This document shows, one piece after another, positions 11,838-22,835 of a stretch of DNA of 64,000 nt. Position 1 is the first letter of the stretch; each line of letters starts with the position of its first letter. The notes below the pieces were generated by a model, which saw only the letters and a list, made by a program, of their open reading frames with translations, did no database searches and was not told the DNA's origin. A program made the position numbers and the translations under genes. Source of the DNA: Liolophura sinensis (lineage: Eukaryota > Mollusca > Polyplacophora > Chitonida > Chitonidae); NCBI RefSeq assembly GCF_032854445.1, contig NC_088306.1:21735764-21799763 (forward strand). Direction: 5' to 3'.

Positions 11838-12073
11838 TTAGATTGGTTTTTTCGCAGTGAAGAATATTTCATTTACAGGTCTACCACGGCCGGCCAGCAT
11901 TATGGTGGGAGGAAATCGGGCAGAGTGCGGGGCGAACGATCGACCATCCGCGGGTTCCTTACGTCCGATCGAAGAGGAATTCAGCACGAGCAGATTTACG
12001 GCGATAGCATGGGTGATAGGCCTGGGCCAATGTGATGCGCTAGCAAGCTGACCACCAGGCCACTGAGTCCCCC
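11838..12073 (-). mobile_element. SINE1, diverged copy
   Basis: Reversed SINE1 with a shortened tail (gattggttttttcgc), body (ggccagcattatggtggga) and a decayed head ending at actgagtcccccc. The C6 run corresponds to the G-run at the SINE 5' end. Confidence 0.85.
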
Positions 12074-12079
12074 CAAAAC

Positions 12080-12205
12080 AGGCCGTATTTCATCCGTTAC
12101 GTGTGACTATTTGCCAGCTATCACATTGTCGTCGTTGCTCAGGATTTACTGTATATGCCATACGCCTTCAATTATATTCTATACAAATATCTTGGTTCAG
12201 TTTAG
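12080..12205 (+). repeat. family X segment a, right arm of an inverted pair
   Basis: Starts with the 'aggccgtatttcatccgttac' block, then tttgccagctatcacattgt and gtcgttgctcaggatttact. It is the reverse complement of the arm at 11600-11755. Confidence 0.6.
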
Positions 12206-14035
12206 AGAGGAATTTGGGGATTTTAGGATATTAGGGAATCCCCCCCCCAAAGTATTTCGGTTTACAACTGTGTAGTTCATTCCTTCATATGTGATAATGG
12301 TTTGTGGGGAAACTGGTGACATAGTACTTATGTATCACAAGACAAAAATTTTGTCAGCACACCAGATTGGCTTAGAAGCGGATTGGTCGTGATAACAGTC
12401 GGTTGTGACCATGCATCCTCTTGTAATGAGGCAATGGTTACATATTACCGGCCATTCTCCGTCATACAGTTAATTTTTGTCTTATATATAAACAAAGAAA
12501 TGGAATTATTAAAGATGGCGATTGAACACGACCGCGAGGTTACCGGGCTATCAAGCAAAGGGGATACGGCAGAGAAAGGATACCGGTATCGTCAAAATGA
12601 GCGTTAACACTCATGTGTATACCTAGTCTAAGATAGGGAACCGAGTGGAAAATATGCAATCAGTGTAGACGTTATCCGATTGACGTATTTCAAACAATAT
12701 TGACGTGATACACATGTGTGTTCTTGAGTGACATTTCTAAAAACGGCTGAATATTTATGACTTTGTACTTATCCCAGAAAAGTGCATAAATATGAAGTTT
12801 TCAAAATCTAATTCGTCTCCAAATATTTGTATTTAAGCCTACAGCATGTAAACCTACTATATACACGTCACTAAATAAAACTATTTCGGTATAGTCTCTT
12901 TAGTCTACGGACAGTACCTAAATTAAGCCTGTTATTATCTTAAATCTTTTTTCTTATCTCGGGATCTGACATTTGAAATCAATGATCAGTTCTTACTCTA
13001 AGCAGACGCCTAGTCATTTTGGGTTTTCTTACCTCCAATGAACTTATTACGACTTACTTAGGAATTGTATGTTTGTGGAAGACGCAGTAAAACCCGAACT
13101 TCTGACCATACAGAACAACCTCGGCTCTCTATGGACTCTTTTGAAATGCGATCAATCTTGTTTACACGTCCCATAAAATGGCTGTCGACTACATCCGAGG
13201 TACTGCGACAAAATGTCACCAGGACCGTGCATGCTAATGCAGATTGGCATATTATAGAGGGATGAACGTCTTGTCAATTTATTTCGGTAGCACGTCAGAA
13301 AACACGGCTTTGCATGGAAATATCGCGGTGATTGTAACCATCAGCATTTTTTCATCTTCGTACTCAGACATTTTATACAGCTTTCCACTCTTAGGAAATA
13401 CAGGAATCCATTTTAACGAGGCTGGCCGAAATAATGACTGCGCTGTAAAAAGCGGAAGTTGAGAAAGATCCAATCTTACGTGAACATTTTTTTGTCTGTG
13501 CCTTGATTTGATGGTTTCCTCATGACGAAAGAAAAATCATAATTTTCCATCATGCCATCGATCATTCTTGGCGCAGACGATTAAAAACACCGACAGAATT
13601 ATGATCCACTTTGATCTTATAATATTCCCTCAAAGAGCTCGCCCTGTTTCTTCAAGCGGAAGGACATTTCATGATTGTCGCCGGTAATAAGTCTCGCCTC
13701 TCTACGGTATCGTCATCCGGTCCGGCTCGGAACTATATTGCCGTGCTATACTCGGAACTATATTGCCGTGGCTATAATCTGTACCGGTGTATATACATTT
13801 ATACGTTGCAATCTTTCGCCTTTTACAGCGACCTTACCTAAGACAACAAAACTCTGGAATATCGATATAATTGTGTAAGAACCCTATAAATGATACAACT
13901 ACATCAACAAATGGTGAAATATATGGGAATATTTAATTATTGATTTCATTGTTTCTTAACATAATAATCAGGAATTTTTGACCTGTATGACGGAGGCCAG
14001 ACATACAGGTGGCAAAAACCAGAGTGAGCTACTGA
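12206..14035. other. unassigned non-coding DNA
   Basis: No gene recognised. A short direct duplication (ctcggaactatattgccgtg, about 25 bp apart) lies at 13724-13770. ORFs on both strands are short and unassigned. Confidence 0.45.
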
Positions 14036-14240
14036 GCCATGATACCGTCCTATTTTCTTACTTTATATACTTTCTTAGTTCTTTGGTGGTTTGTATCATA
14101 CGTCGTTTTGGGGAGTTTTCACTCGCGATTATTGACCTGGAACGTCATTTGTTTTTGACGGCTGGTATGTCTGTTTCGACGCATTGATTCTGCAAGTTCA
14201 CATGGGCGTTGACGACCGTTTACAGCGCTGATTACGTTTA
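14036..14240 (+). repeat. family X repeat, segment b
   Basis: Blocks tacttt(c)ttagttctttgg, gcgattattgacctggaacg, gacggctggtatgtctg and tttcgacgcattgattctgc match segment b elsewhere in the same order. Confidence 0.65.
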
Positions 14241-16930
14241 TTTCGTAAATATAGTCGTTTTTCTTTAAATCAATTTATCTTACCCTTTCGTGTCATTCTT
14301 TAATCTTAATCGTCTTATCCGACTTTAATGTGTTTTTTTTCTTCATCATATCATTTGAAAACAGATTCAAGAAAGATCTAGGAAAACACGATGTCATGTA
14401 GCCAACAACAAAAACACAAGATCAGCAAGGACGTGTATAGAAACATAACAGGAAGTCAGAGAAACTGTATACTGCTCATTCGGCGTAACCAAGTCGATCG
14501 CACGCTTATTCAACTCCGGACAGGTCTAAATTGTGTTTTATTTATTGAGGTTTCTCTCTCCAGCCCAGACAAGTCCGTGCTTACGGGCTGTGTCTTTCGC
14601 TTTTCCAACATCTCAAGGGGACGAGAGTTTATGGCAAATGGAGACTGACAAATAATGTTGGTAGACAGTGCTCATGACATGAATTGGATCCTGGGTCGTC
14701 TGCTGCCCTCCGCCATTGATTTCTCGCTCAAATATCAAAATCCGAGATCGGTGGGACACTGGGAAAACTCACACGAACGTTTCGTGGAATGTCAGAGACG
14801 TCTGGCTGTCTGTGGGCGCCGTGAGTACTCATCTCTAATGGCCGGAGAGTTTGCCTGACAGATAGTGCAACAAACGGATTGCTTCAGTCTCATAGCTAAT
14901 CACCACATCTATTGGCGCTTGTCTCAGTTGACCGTGTTGTTGCTGTTCAAGCTGGGGATAAAAATGTCATGGTATGTTCTGAAATGACAGTATTGGTTGT
15001 CTTAGCCAATGTCAGGGCCTTCACAAAAATATAAGTTTATCAAGTTTACACACAATATTTCCCTCAGAAATGCCTCCAATAAACATCTTGCCAACATGCG
15101 AAATGGTGGAAGAATTAGTATAGTAAAACGCGAATAACAATTCCCAAAATCATTTCTTAACAATTATATATGAAACTCCAACACTTTTAGGGGCCAAGTA
15201 TCCGAGTAAGAATAAAGTATCGAAAACCATGCAACAGTGACTGTAACAAAAAAAAAAAAAACAGTAGCCAGTTTGTTGGAGTAGAATAGAAAGATTTTCG
15301 TTGTGATTGTAAGAAACTAGGACGAAGTTATTTAAAAAGAAACAGTCAATAATTTTTTGTGATGAAGGAAAGGCGCAAGGAAATGTTCTATGTGCATAAA
15401 TTTAGTCAGTTTCCAAATCGTATAACAAGTCAGTTTATTTGACATTTATCAAAAATTTATACATGATTTGCTCTTGATTGTAATAGTCCATAAATCCGAC
15501 GTGTCGATATCGTTCAGCCTGATGCGTGTTCAGCCTCTAGGCCAATATTAAGGCGATTCCAGACATCTTATTGTCCGTTTATATGCGACAAAAATACCTT
15601 ACAGGCAAATTTCCCTCTTATGCATAATAAATCGTCTTTAACAGTTCAAGAACACATTTTTCGAACTGATGGAATAACTTGTTTGAAAGTCATTTCGAGT
15701 GTCATATTTTTTTATTATTTTTTTTTTATATAAATTGCACCCCCATCAACCCCCCTCCCCCCAACTCGCCCAACCCTCCGTTTCTTCTTCTACCCATTAA
15801 CCCATTCTCCCCATACCAGAGGTCATATCCCTTCATCAGAGCGGCTGTCTTGACCAATTGGAGTATTCCTCGTGGGGTCTTAAAGGAGGAACATGTGATC
15901 GAAGATATGTGCTGAGGGGTATCATTGAATGACGGAGTTAAGGCTAGCCTGTCACCGGGTCAAATTACCTGCATTTTATAATTCAGTGAACGGTTCGGGG
16001 ACCTTCTGCTGCGAAAAGAAAGAGAGCCTTTGTTGCCGCTTACCAGACTTTCCGCTAGGCGTCATGTCAGATTGGAGTTCGTGGAGACATCGGTGTCTTT
16101 TTGTGTCATGAAGCATTACCGGTAATTCTGATAGAAAACACGCAGACAAAAGCACGCCAATTAGCTCCCAGTTAAAGTGAATTTTTTTTTAACAAATACA
16201 AAAGCTAAAAACAAACTAATAAATAATACAATACGTAGGGGAAACGCAAATGTAACCGGCTCTTTTTTCCCCCATCCTTAATCCACGTTGAAAATAGCCT
16301 ATTACTCTGGCTTCCAGGGTTGAACATTGCGATTGGTCCCAAGACGGTAGTCATGTACGCTGAACTCTAGCGAGTGTTAACAAGCTACACTGAGACGGAA
16401 CAAGTACTTGGTGATTGTCAATGAAGATGTACTAGACCAAGCTTTGAAAGCCGTGGTCCGTGGCTTACTTAGGCACGGATTTACCCGTGTCCCGGGATTA
16501 GATCGCGACTGTTCGACCAGCAGCCATGAGTTTCCCGGTAATAGGCTCTTCCCACCAGTGACATTCTTTATTTAACACGTCGGCTGAGTAGGTCTGGTTA
16601 TTTAGTCGCCTTCACGCCACAGACTAACTGCTCCCGATGACCTATGGAACTGGATCAACGATGTTCAAGGTCAGATGAGTGGAAGGTTTCTATTCGAACT
16701 CCGACCTGCCTTTGAATAATGGTTCAGATCTTATAATAGAGACAGAGTGAAAAATGTCCCAAAGCTTTGACTGGAAGTCAGCCATGTGTCCATGGCAATC
16801 ATGTTCCTTTCTTCGACATTCCACAATTAAGCCGAGCATATTACGCATTCAGGTATTGCAACACTTTAATGTGACATTGACTAACGTTGATTTTTTTTAA
16901 TTTACATAAATTTAGGCGTAATTGTACTGG
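14241..16930. other. unassigned non-coding DNA
   Basis: No gene or repeat family recognised. Includes a pyrimidine-rich stretch at 15735-15825. A 'gctggggataaaaatgtcat' word near 14955 weakly resembles part of the 9925-9995 block. Confidence 0.45.
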
Positions 16931-16934
16931 ACAT

Positions 16935-17085
16935 TTGTATATCAGTCGAAAGGTGTCAACCAAAATGGACGTTCAGGACTACTATAATCGCTAGACAAAT
17001 TTCCAAAATAACGTTATATTCAAGACTAACCATCAAGGAAATAAGAATTCAAAACAGATTCACGTTAAGACCTTAAGAAGTCAAC
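16935..17085 (-). repeat. family X repeat, segment b, diverged
   Basis: Contains 'tgtcaaccaaaatggacgtt' and 'accatcaaggaaataagaa', the reverse of segment b blocks also seen at 2.1 kb. Strongly diverged. Confidence 0.5.
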
Positions 17086-17109
17086 AATTTTGAATAACGC
17101 ATGGAAATA

Positions 17110-17280
17110 GACCGCAAGGTAGCCTTGTGTGGCTTCATCCTGTAATGGGGTGGAAAACAGCCTTTTATAGCTTCATCGTGTAATAGAGTGAAAAATAGCC
17201 TTGTATAGTTTCATCGTGTAATAGACTGAAAAACAGCCTTTTATAGCTTCATCCTGTAATAGGGTGGAAAATGCCGTTGT
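17110..17280. repeat. 38-bp minisatellite, four to five copies
   Basis: Units of the form agccttttatagcttcatc + g/ctgtaatag + a/ggtggaaaa repeat every 38 bp or so, with point differences. Confidence 0.85.
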
Positions 17281-17454
17281 ATACTCTCTGACCAGCAGGC
17301 ACGCGTCTTTTGATTGCAATCGTGTTTCCTTCTACGTCATGGACACGTTTAGTTTAGCCGTATGTTTCACCACCTAATTATTACAGCCTTGGTTTATATA
17401 TTATCCCCACAAAAGAGGTTAGGTTACTGTCGGTGTTTACTTGTTAATTTGTCC

Positions 17455-17600
17455 GGTGTCTGTCTGTCCATAGGTCTGTTTGTCAGTTAATCCGTTGGTC
17501 AGTTCATCTCGTAGTCCATTTGTCAGTTTGTCTGTTTCTCAGTTGTCTGTATGTCCGTTTGTCTGTTTCTCAGTTTGTCTCCGTTTGTCTATCAGCAACT
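17455..17600. repeat. TGTC/TTTG-rich simple repeat
   Basis: Degenerate repetition of gtctgt, gtccgtttgtc and ctcagtttgtc words. ORFs here are low complexity. Confidence 0.8.
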
Positions 17601-18061
17601 GTACATTTTGGTGATGATTCAACACAAATGCGTATTTTATTTTTAAACCTGGACTTACCGCTGGGCATTTATTTACCATGGTACACTTCACAACATGTCG
17701 TGCCTTTCTCTGTGGCCTAAAGGCCACTGTGTTATCGAATGCAATTAGTTCAGTTATGGGACTTGGTTCCACTTGCCGACCACTTAATGTTGCCAACCAC
17801 TTAACCAACCGCTTAATGTTGCCTAGCAGAGTACCTTCCCTTTGTTGGAACTGGTCCAGGAGTCATCATAGTGGCGGCCTTGTAGAATGGGTATCATATA
17901 TTTAGCTGCGTCAGGATATTCTTTTTGGATTATATTCTGGTGTCTGCTTTTGTTTTTTCTTCTTCTTAAAAATTATAAAGCTTCTTCTTAAAATTGAGTT
18001 TACATACAAGGCAAGCTGACCTATACAGAGTGTTCGTGTATACTTGCACACCAGTTCGAAT

Positions 18062-18130
18062 TTATATATTTATTTATTTGATTGGTGTTTTGTACGTCGG
18101 ACTCAATTAAGAACGTCTTTGAATGGTCGC
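18062..18130 (-). mobile_element. SINE1 3' end fragment
   Basis: Tail and 3' end only (tatttatttgattggtgtt, then a diverged ggactcaattaagaac). Confidence 0.65.
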
Positions 18131-18255
18131 GATTTGTGAATATGGCGATGAAGAATGATCAAATAAATAATCAAACTGATTGGTCGTTTCAGTTACGTAC
18201 AGCACAGTACTTGTAGAGTATTTTCCGTGGTGACGTGTATACTAACATCTATGAA

Positions 18256-18297
18256 AATAGAGTACGGCCTAAAACACCAATCAAATAAATGAATAAA
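18256..18297 (+). mobile_element. SINE1 3' end fragment
   Basis: Reads gagtacggcctaaaacacc, then atcaaataaatgaataaatc. Only the last ~40 bp of the SINE remains. Confidence 0.7.
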
Positions 18298-18317
18298 TCT
18301 CTAAAAATACATGTACA

Positions 18318-18872
18318 TTAAAAAAATAATCTGTTAATTTTAACAGAAAGTCTGTTGTCTGAGTGATGCTAAAATGTAGTCTATTGTAACACAATATTCT
18401 GTCATATTTCAACATAATATCCTGTTTAATCTAGTGGAATCTCCATGCTGAATTAATAGAATATGTGTGTTTCATTAAACAGAGCAATCTGCTACAGTAG
18501 GAAAATATATTCTATAGTCTATTTCTTTTAGAGTGTCGCCTATATTCAGTCCAGCATGCCACTGTTTTTTTAATAATTATGACGTCACCCGAGGCAATTC
18601 GTTCTGCCTTCGAACAGAGCTTATGGACTTTAACATTACGAATTAGAAAAAAAGTGTGCTAACTGCAATTCCTGTGTAATAATATGGACGTTCAACGTTT
18701 CAGTGTCTAGAGCTTGGGTAGTTAGGTGACACTGACTAAAGGCAATTTTGGTAGGGAGTATGGCTGATTTTTACAGACAGCTGAAGATAGGTGACCCGCT
18801 AAAAGAAGTGCACTATAGCATCACTCAGGCAACACTTTCTGTTAAAATTAACAGAAATATTTTGAGTGTAGA
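18318..18872. mobile_element. MITE M1, interrupted by element F1
   Basis: The left part (18318-18514) and right part (18816-18872) together match the uninterrupted copy at 37797-38034. The ends are inverted repeats based on ctgttaattttaacagaaag, itself close to palindromic. The internal blocks 'aatattctgtcatattcaac' and 'agaatatgtgtgt' are shared. No coding capacity. The interruption at 18515-18815 is a separate transposon. Confidence 0.85.
18515..18815 (+). mobile_element. F1: TA-targeting inverted-repeat element inside M1
   Basis: A 301-bp insertion begins TAGTCTATTTCTTTTAG and ends (reverse complement) TAGTGCACTTCTTTTAG. Its inverted repeats of about 36 bp match at roughly three quarters of positions. 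M1 at 37980 reads ttctagcatcac without it; here TA is duplicated on both sides. The body equals the right arm of the larger element at 33446-34631. TA duplication and ends suggest mobilisation by a Tc1/mariner-type transposase (inference). Confidence 0.85.
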
Positions 18873-19930
18873 TGTAACCAAAAGAAATTCGGGATTATCA
18901 GCACATACATACCAGCTTGACAACACAGCCTTTTTGCTCTTGTTGGCTGCCATTGTTTTACTGTAAATATTGTATTCTCAAGAAAAGGTTCATCTTCAAG
19001 ATAAATAACTTGTCTCCAGTTTATACCATGAGCCTGAAAAGTTTTAGACCCTTTTTTGTAAAATATATTGATATATGTCGTTCCGTGTCCTTGAAGTTAC
19101 TTTTACAAGTGTATGAAATGCTTCCGCCTGGACTATTTCAGTATCAGGTCAGACAGTCTGCTGCCAAGAACCATAAAACAGAAGAATAGCCTTATAACAG
19201 TAGATTCTAGTGCCAGACGTCTAGGCGCCAGATACCTGATATTTTGCTAATGAATTGTTATATACAGCCTGTGGTCTGACCGTCGTCTCGTCTTCCGGCG
19301 AGTTACACCCCGGACAAGAACCCGGAAAGAGACCACGGATTTATTGCAGTCGCAGTTACTGTAACGAACAGTAAATCAAACTAGACAGCTTCGCAGTCAA
19401 TTTTCAACGTCAAAACTGAAGCACAAGCAAAAAAGGTCCATTTAAGTACAGTATTTCATTGTTCCTTGAAAGAAAAGACAACATTAGACCAAATGTATAT
19501 ATGTATAAATAAAGAGTCACATTTAAAGGTCAAAAACATCAGTTTTTCCTTTTGTGATATAGGACAACCGAGATAGTGCAGTTCAAAGTAAGCAAAAACA
19601 ACCACGTAGGGAAATCGAACTGGCCGTCATGCTTTCAATTTTAACCTATCAAGGGCGAGATATTTCTACCACCCGGCATCTTTTCCACTGTGACGTCACC
19701 CCTTCCTAGTTCACAATTTTACCATGTAGAAGTAGTGTTATATCGACTGGTTTCTTTCTTATTAACTAGACAATTCTAATATACTTTACAACCATTTTTA
19801 AGGATAAAGTGAAAAAGTCAACGTCTGCTGTTATTTCCCAAGGTCTCAGTCAGGTGGCAAGATGTGCGTGGCCCTCGGTTGTAATAATAAGGGGGTCCGT
19901 AACTCCCACAACGAAGGAGTGTCTCGCCTC
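18873..19930. other. unassigned non-coding DNA
   Basis: No gene recognised. A CRE-like sequence (tgtgacgtcacccc) lies near 19690. Short ORFs are unassigned. Confidence 0.45.
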
Positions 19931-19943
19931 TAATACTGAAGAG

Positions 19944-20174
19944 GGTCTCCCGTGGCTCAGTTGGTTAGCGCGCTAGCGCAGCGTAATGACCCAGGAGTCT
20001 CTCACCAATGCCGTCGATGTGAGTTCATGTCCAGCTCATGCTGGCTTCCTCTTCGGCCGTATGTGGGTTTCCCCCGGGCTCAGCCCGGTTTCCGCACACC
20101 ATAATGCTGGCCGCCGTCGTATAAGTGGAATATTCTTAAGTACGGCGCAAAACACCAATCAAAAAAAAAAAGTA
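19944..20174 (+). mobile_element. SINE1 with internal deletion
   Basis: The head (ctcccgtggctcagttggtt) carries a clean A box and the B-box region (gatgtgagttcatgtcc) is present. The body lacks the 'ggaaggtctgccagcaacc' block found in other copies. The tail is (A)n. A 13-bp target duplication, taatactgaagag, occurs at 19931-19943 and 20175-20187. Confidence 0.93.
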
Positions 20175-20187
20175 TAATACTGAAGAG

Positions 20188-21589
20188 AGTAAGGTACGGA
20201 TGACAAGACATCGTGTTTCCCGTTTCTCTAATTTGACACCTCCCGTGGCCTCCCATGAATTCCAGATTAAAAGGTGATTTGCAGAGTTACCAAGCGCCTA
20301 ATGAGGAAAATGCCTATGCCCGTTTAGGTCTGTACTGACATTTCTTCTGAAATAACCTTGGTTATGTTTTTGTTATCTTTTCTCTTAACGCCATACTTTG
20401 TAATATTTTCACATATTTCGCGGTGACCAGCATTACGGATGGAGGAAACCAAAAAGGGCTAGGATTTTCACCGCAAAAGAAGGGCAACAAGTAATATATT
20501 CGGGAAGATGGGTGCAAAGAGAACTAAACGGCCACAGACAATTCTTTTGCTATACATATGTTTGGTAACTCAGTATAAATGTTTTAATCTGGAATTCTTA
20601 CTAGGCCATGGGTTGCGCCATGTTTAAGCAACCGGAAACACGTTGTAGTGTCACTCTTACCCCACGCACATATGGGTAAATGGTTGAGTTACAACCGCTG
20701 ATTTCTCGTATTAGAGAGATGACACGTGACTGATTGATCAAAATTAATAACATGCCGACACTTTCGAGTTCCTCAGTCTGTGCGAGTATGCTTACTTTGA
20801 ACTGCGATATCCCAATTATGTAAAATAAAACAGACAAAAGTTATGCTTTGTAAACATCATTTGGGATACTTCATCGATGTATATAACATTTAGTCTGGTG
20901 TTGTCTGATTTCAATTTCTACCTTTGATAAAATACACACACCAATACAGCCAAAACTCGCCTCGTTTCCCCTTCCAGGCGACAGCGCCACTCGGGGACGG
21001 TCACGTGAGATTGTGTGGCGTGCGTACGAACTGTTGATAATCCGCCTCGCGAATTTATCGCTTCAAATAAAGTAGATGTTCTTCTGTGCAAGACAATTTC
21101 CCCGTGAACAATCTGGGTTCATCTAGAGGTGAACACTGATTTATACAGAAGAGTCTTCCTCGCCATCGATTCCGTGTCCACTGTCACTCGGGTATCAGGT
21201 GGCGGGAAGCCTGAGCAAACGCTCTTGTTCCATTTCTCGACAAAAACGTACGGGATTTAGAAACAAACATCGCGTGTTGATCCCTTCTGCATTTTTAACA
21301 CGATAATTGTTTAGGTGCAGAGAGGGCAAAAGAGAAGAGGACATAATTCCCGCCTATTTTCGCCCTGTTTTGCCGGTGATAAATTTGGATGCTGTTTTAC
21401 AAAATTAAATGCAAGTGAAAGCCTTCGAGACACGGTTGTGCTGACGTGCAGGCCTGTCTAGTTTTGAAAAGTAATCCACCAACAGCTAGATATGCTGAGA
21501 CCATGCTTGACCACTGCATTGACTATTATTTGCTCTATCCATGTTGCACGATACCAGTATTCTACCACTTCTTATCCATTCTCGACTTG
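20188..21589. other. unassigned non-coding DNA, CpG-richer at 20.95-21.25 kb
   Basis: No exon recognised. The stretch 20.95-21.25 kb holds many CpG dinucleotides (gcgccactcggggacggtc) and could be regulatory, but I see no start or splice context. Confidence 0.4.
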
Positions 21590-22050
21590 TATTCCGTCAC
21601 TATACCCTCCTTCACATAGTTTGTCCCTATCCGGTCTTTCATCTATACTCCGGCCATATCCACTCCATGGCCTATAGTCCGTCCTTCTACGCTTCTTGTC
21701 TTATAACCCGTCCTTATCTTATAATCCGTTCAAATCCGCTCCTTGACCTATAATCCGTCCTCTGCTTCTTGTGTTATAACCCATCCTTATCCACTCCTTG
21801 TCTTATTATCTCTTATCCGCTCCTTGATCTATAATCCGTCCATCTCCGCTTCTTGTCCTACAGTCCGTCCTTATCCGCTCTTAGACATATAGTCCGTCCT
21901 TATCCGGCCATACATCTATAGTCCGCCCGTTATCCGTTTCTTGACCTATAATCCGTCCTTATCCGCTTCTTGGCCTTATAGTCCACCCTTAATCACCTCT
22001 TAACCTATACTCAGTTCTTCTCCGCCCCTTGACAATAGTCTGTCCTTAGA
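21590..22050. repeat. about 30-bp pyrimidine-rich minisatellite
   Basis: Units built from tataatccgtcc, ttatccgct and ccttgac repeat every ~29-31 bp for about 450 bp, with indels. ORFs of 61 and 70 codons here are shadows. Confidence 0.85.
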
Positions 22051-22429
22051 ATCGGAAACTCACCCAGCTATTGATCAGTTAATAATAAGTCAAGGTCTTC
22101 TCAGGGTGGAGGCTTTCCACTTTACGCTGACCAGCATTCGGACGCCAGCTGAACTTAGCTTTTCTGGTGTAAAAGCCTTCATTGAACCTTTGTCCAGGTT
22201 CTTATATAGGCCGTTCATTGACCAGAGCACAGCCTTGACCGTGCCTTCAATATCGGTTGTAACGAAGAATTAACCAGCCGACCAGTACGTACAATCAAAC
22301 AGTAAGTGAGTCTATCAAAGGGTAGGTTGATCAATGAAGTAATTGTTGAATGTCTCAACAGGATAATCTATATCAACCAATCTTCTTAGAAGTTTCAAAA
22401 ATTTTGCTTTGTAGATGAATATAATCGTT

Positions 22430-22835
22430 GCCTCCTGAACGGTTTGTCCCCTTTGACCACTGCTGTGATAGATTTTATTTCTAATAAGTCTCTAGGAAAC
22501 ACGAGGTGCGGGTTCAAACCCGGCCTTGGGCATGATATTTGTAAATTATCCTGCTCTCACTGTGCGCGAGGCCTTGGTGATGATAATCGGCTCACGACGC
22601 TCGTGTGGCCGTTGGCATAGTCTAATGTACGTTGAAGACCACTTATTTTCCACAAATGCGGTGTGTATATATAGATAAAATTGGGTAGTAACTTATCAAA
22701 TGTCGGTTGTTTACGGGACGCACTCGGTTTTCCCGCACGCATGAAACTGATTGCTATGCATCGCACAAGTAATAAGTTCTTAAGTATGGTGTTAACCAAC
22801 AATCAAATGAATAAATCAATAACTCAATCAATCAG
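22430..22835 (+). mobile_element. SINE5 relic, tRNA-derived
   Basis: A perfect B-box-like sequence (gcgggttcaaacccggcc) sits near 22510. The body includes gcgaggccttggtgatgat and aacttatcaaatgtcggttg. It ends in 'aacaatcaaatgaataaatc'. The body blocks recur in a second relic at 39640-39835 and in part near 23610. Confidence 0.55.

Noticed and set aside
22505-22530. Possible functional tRNA gene (perfect B box)
   Set aside because: No A box at the right distance and no cloverleaf could be drawn. The sequence continues into a SINE-like body with a second copy at 39.6 kb.
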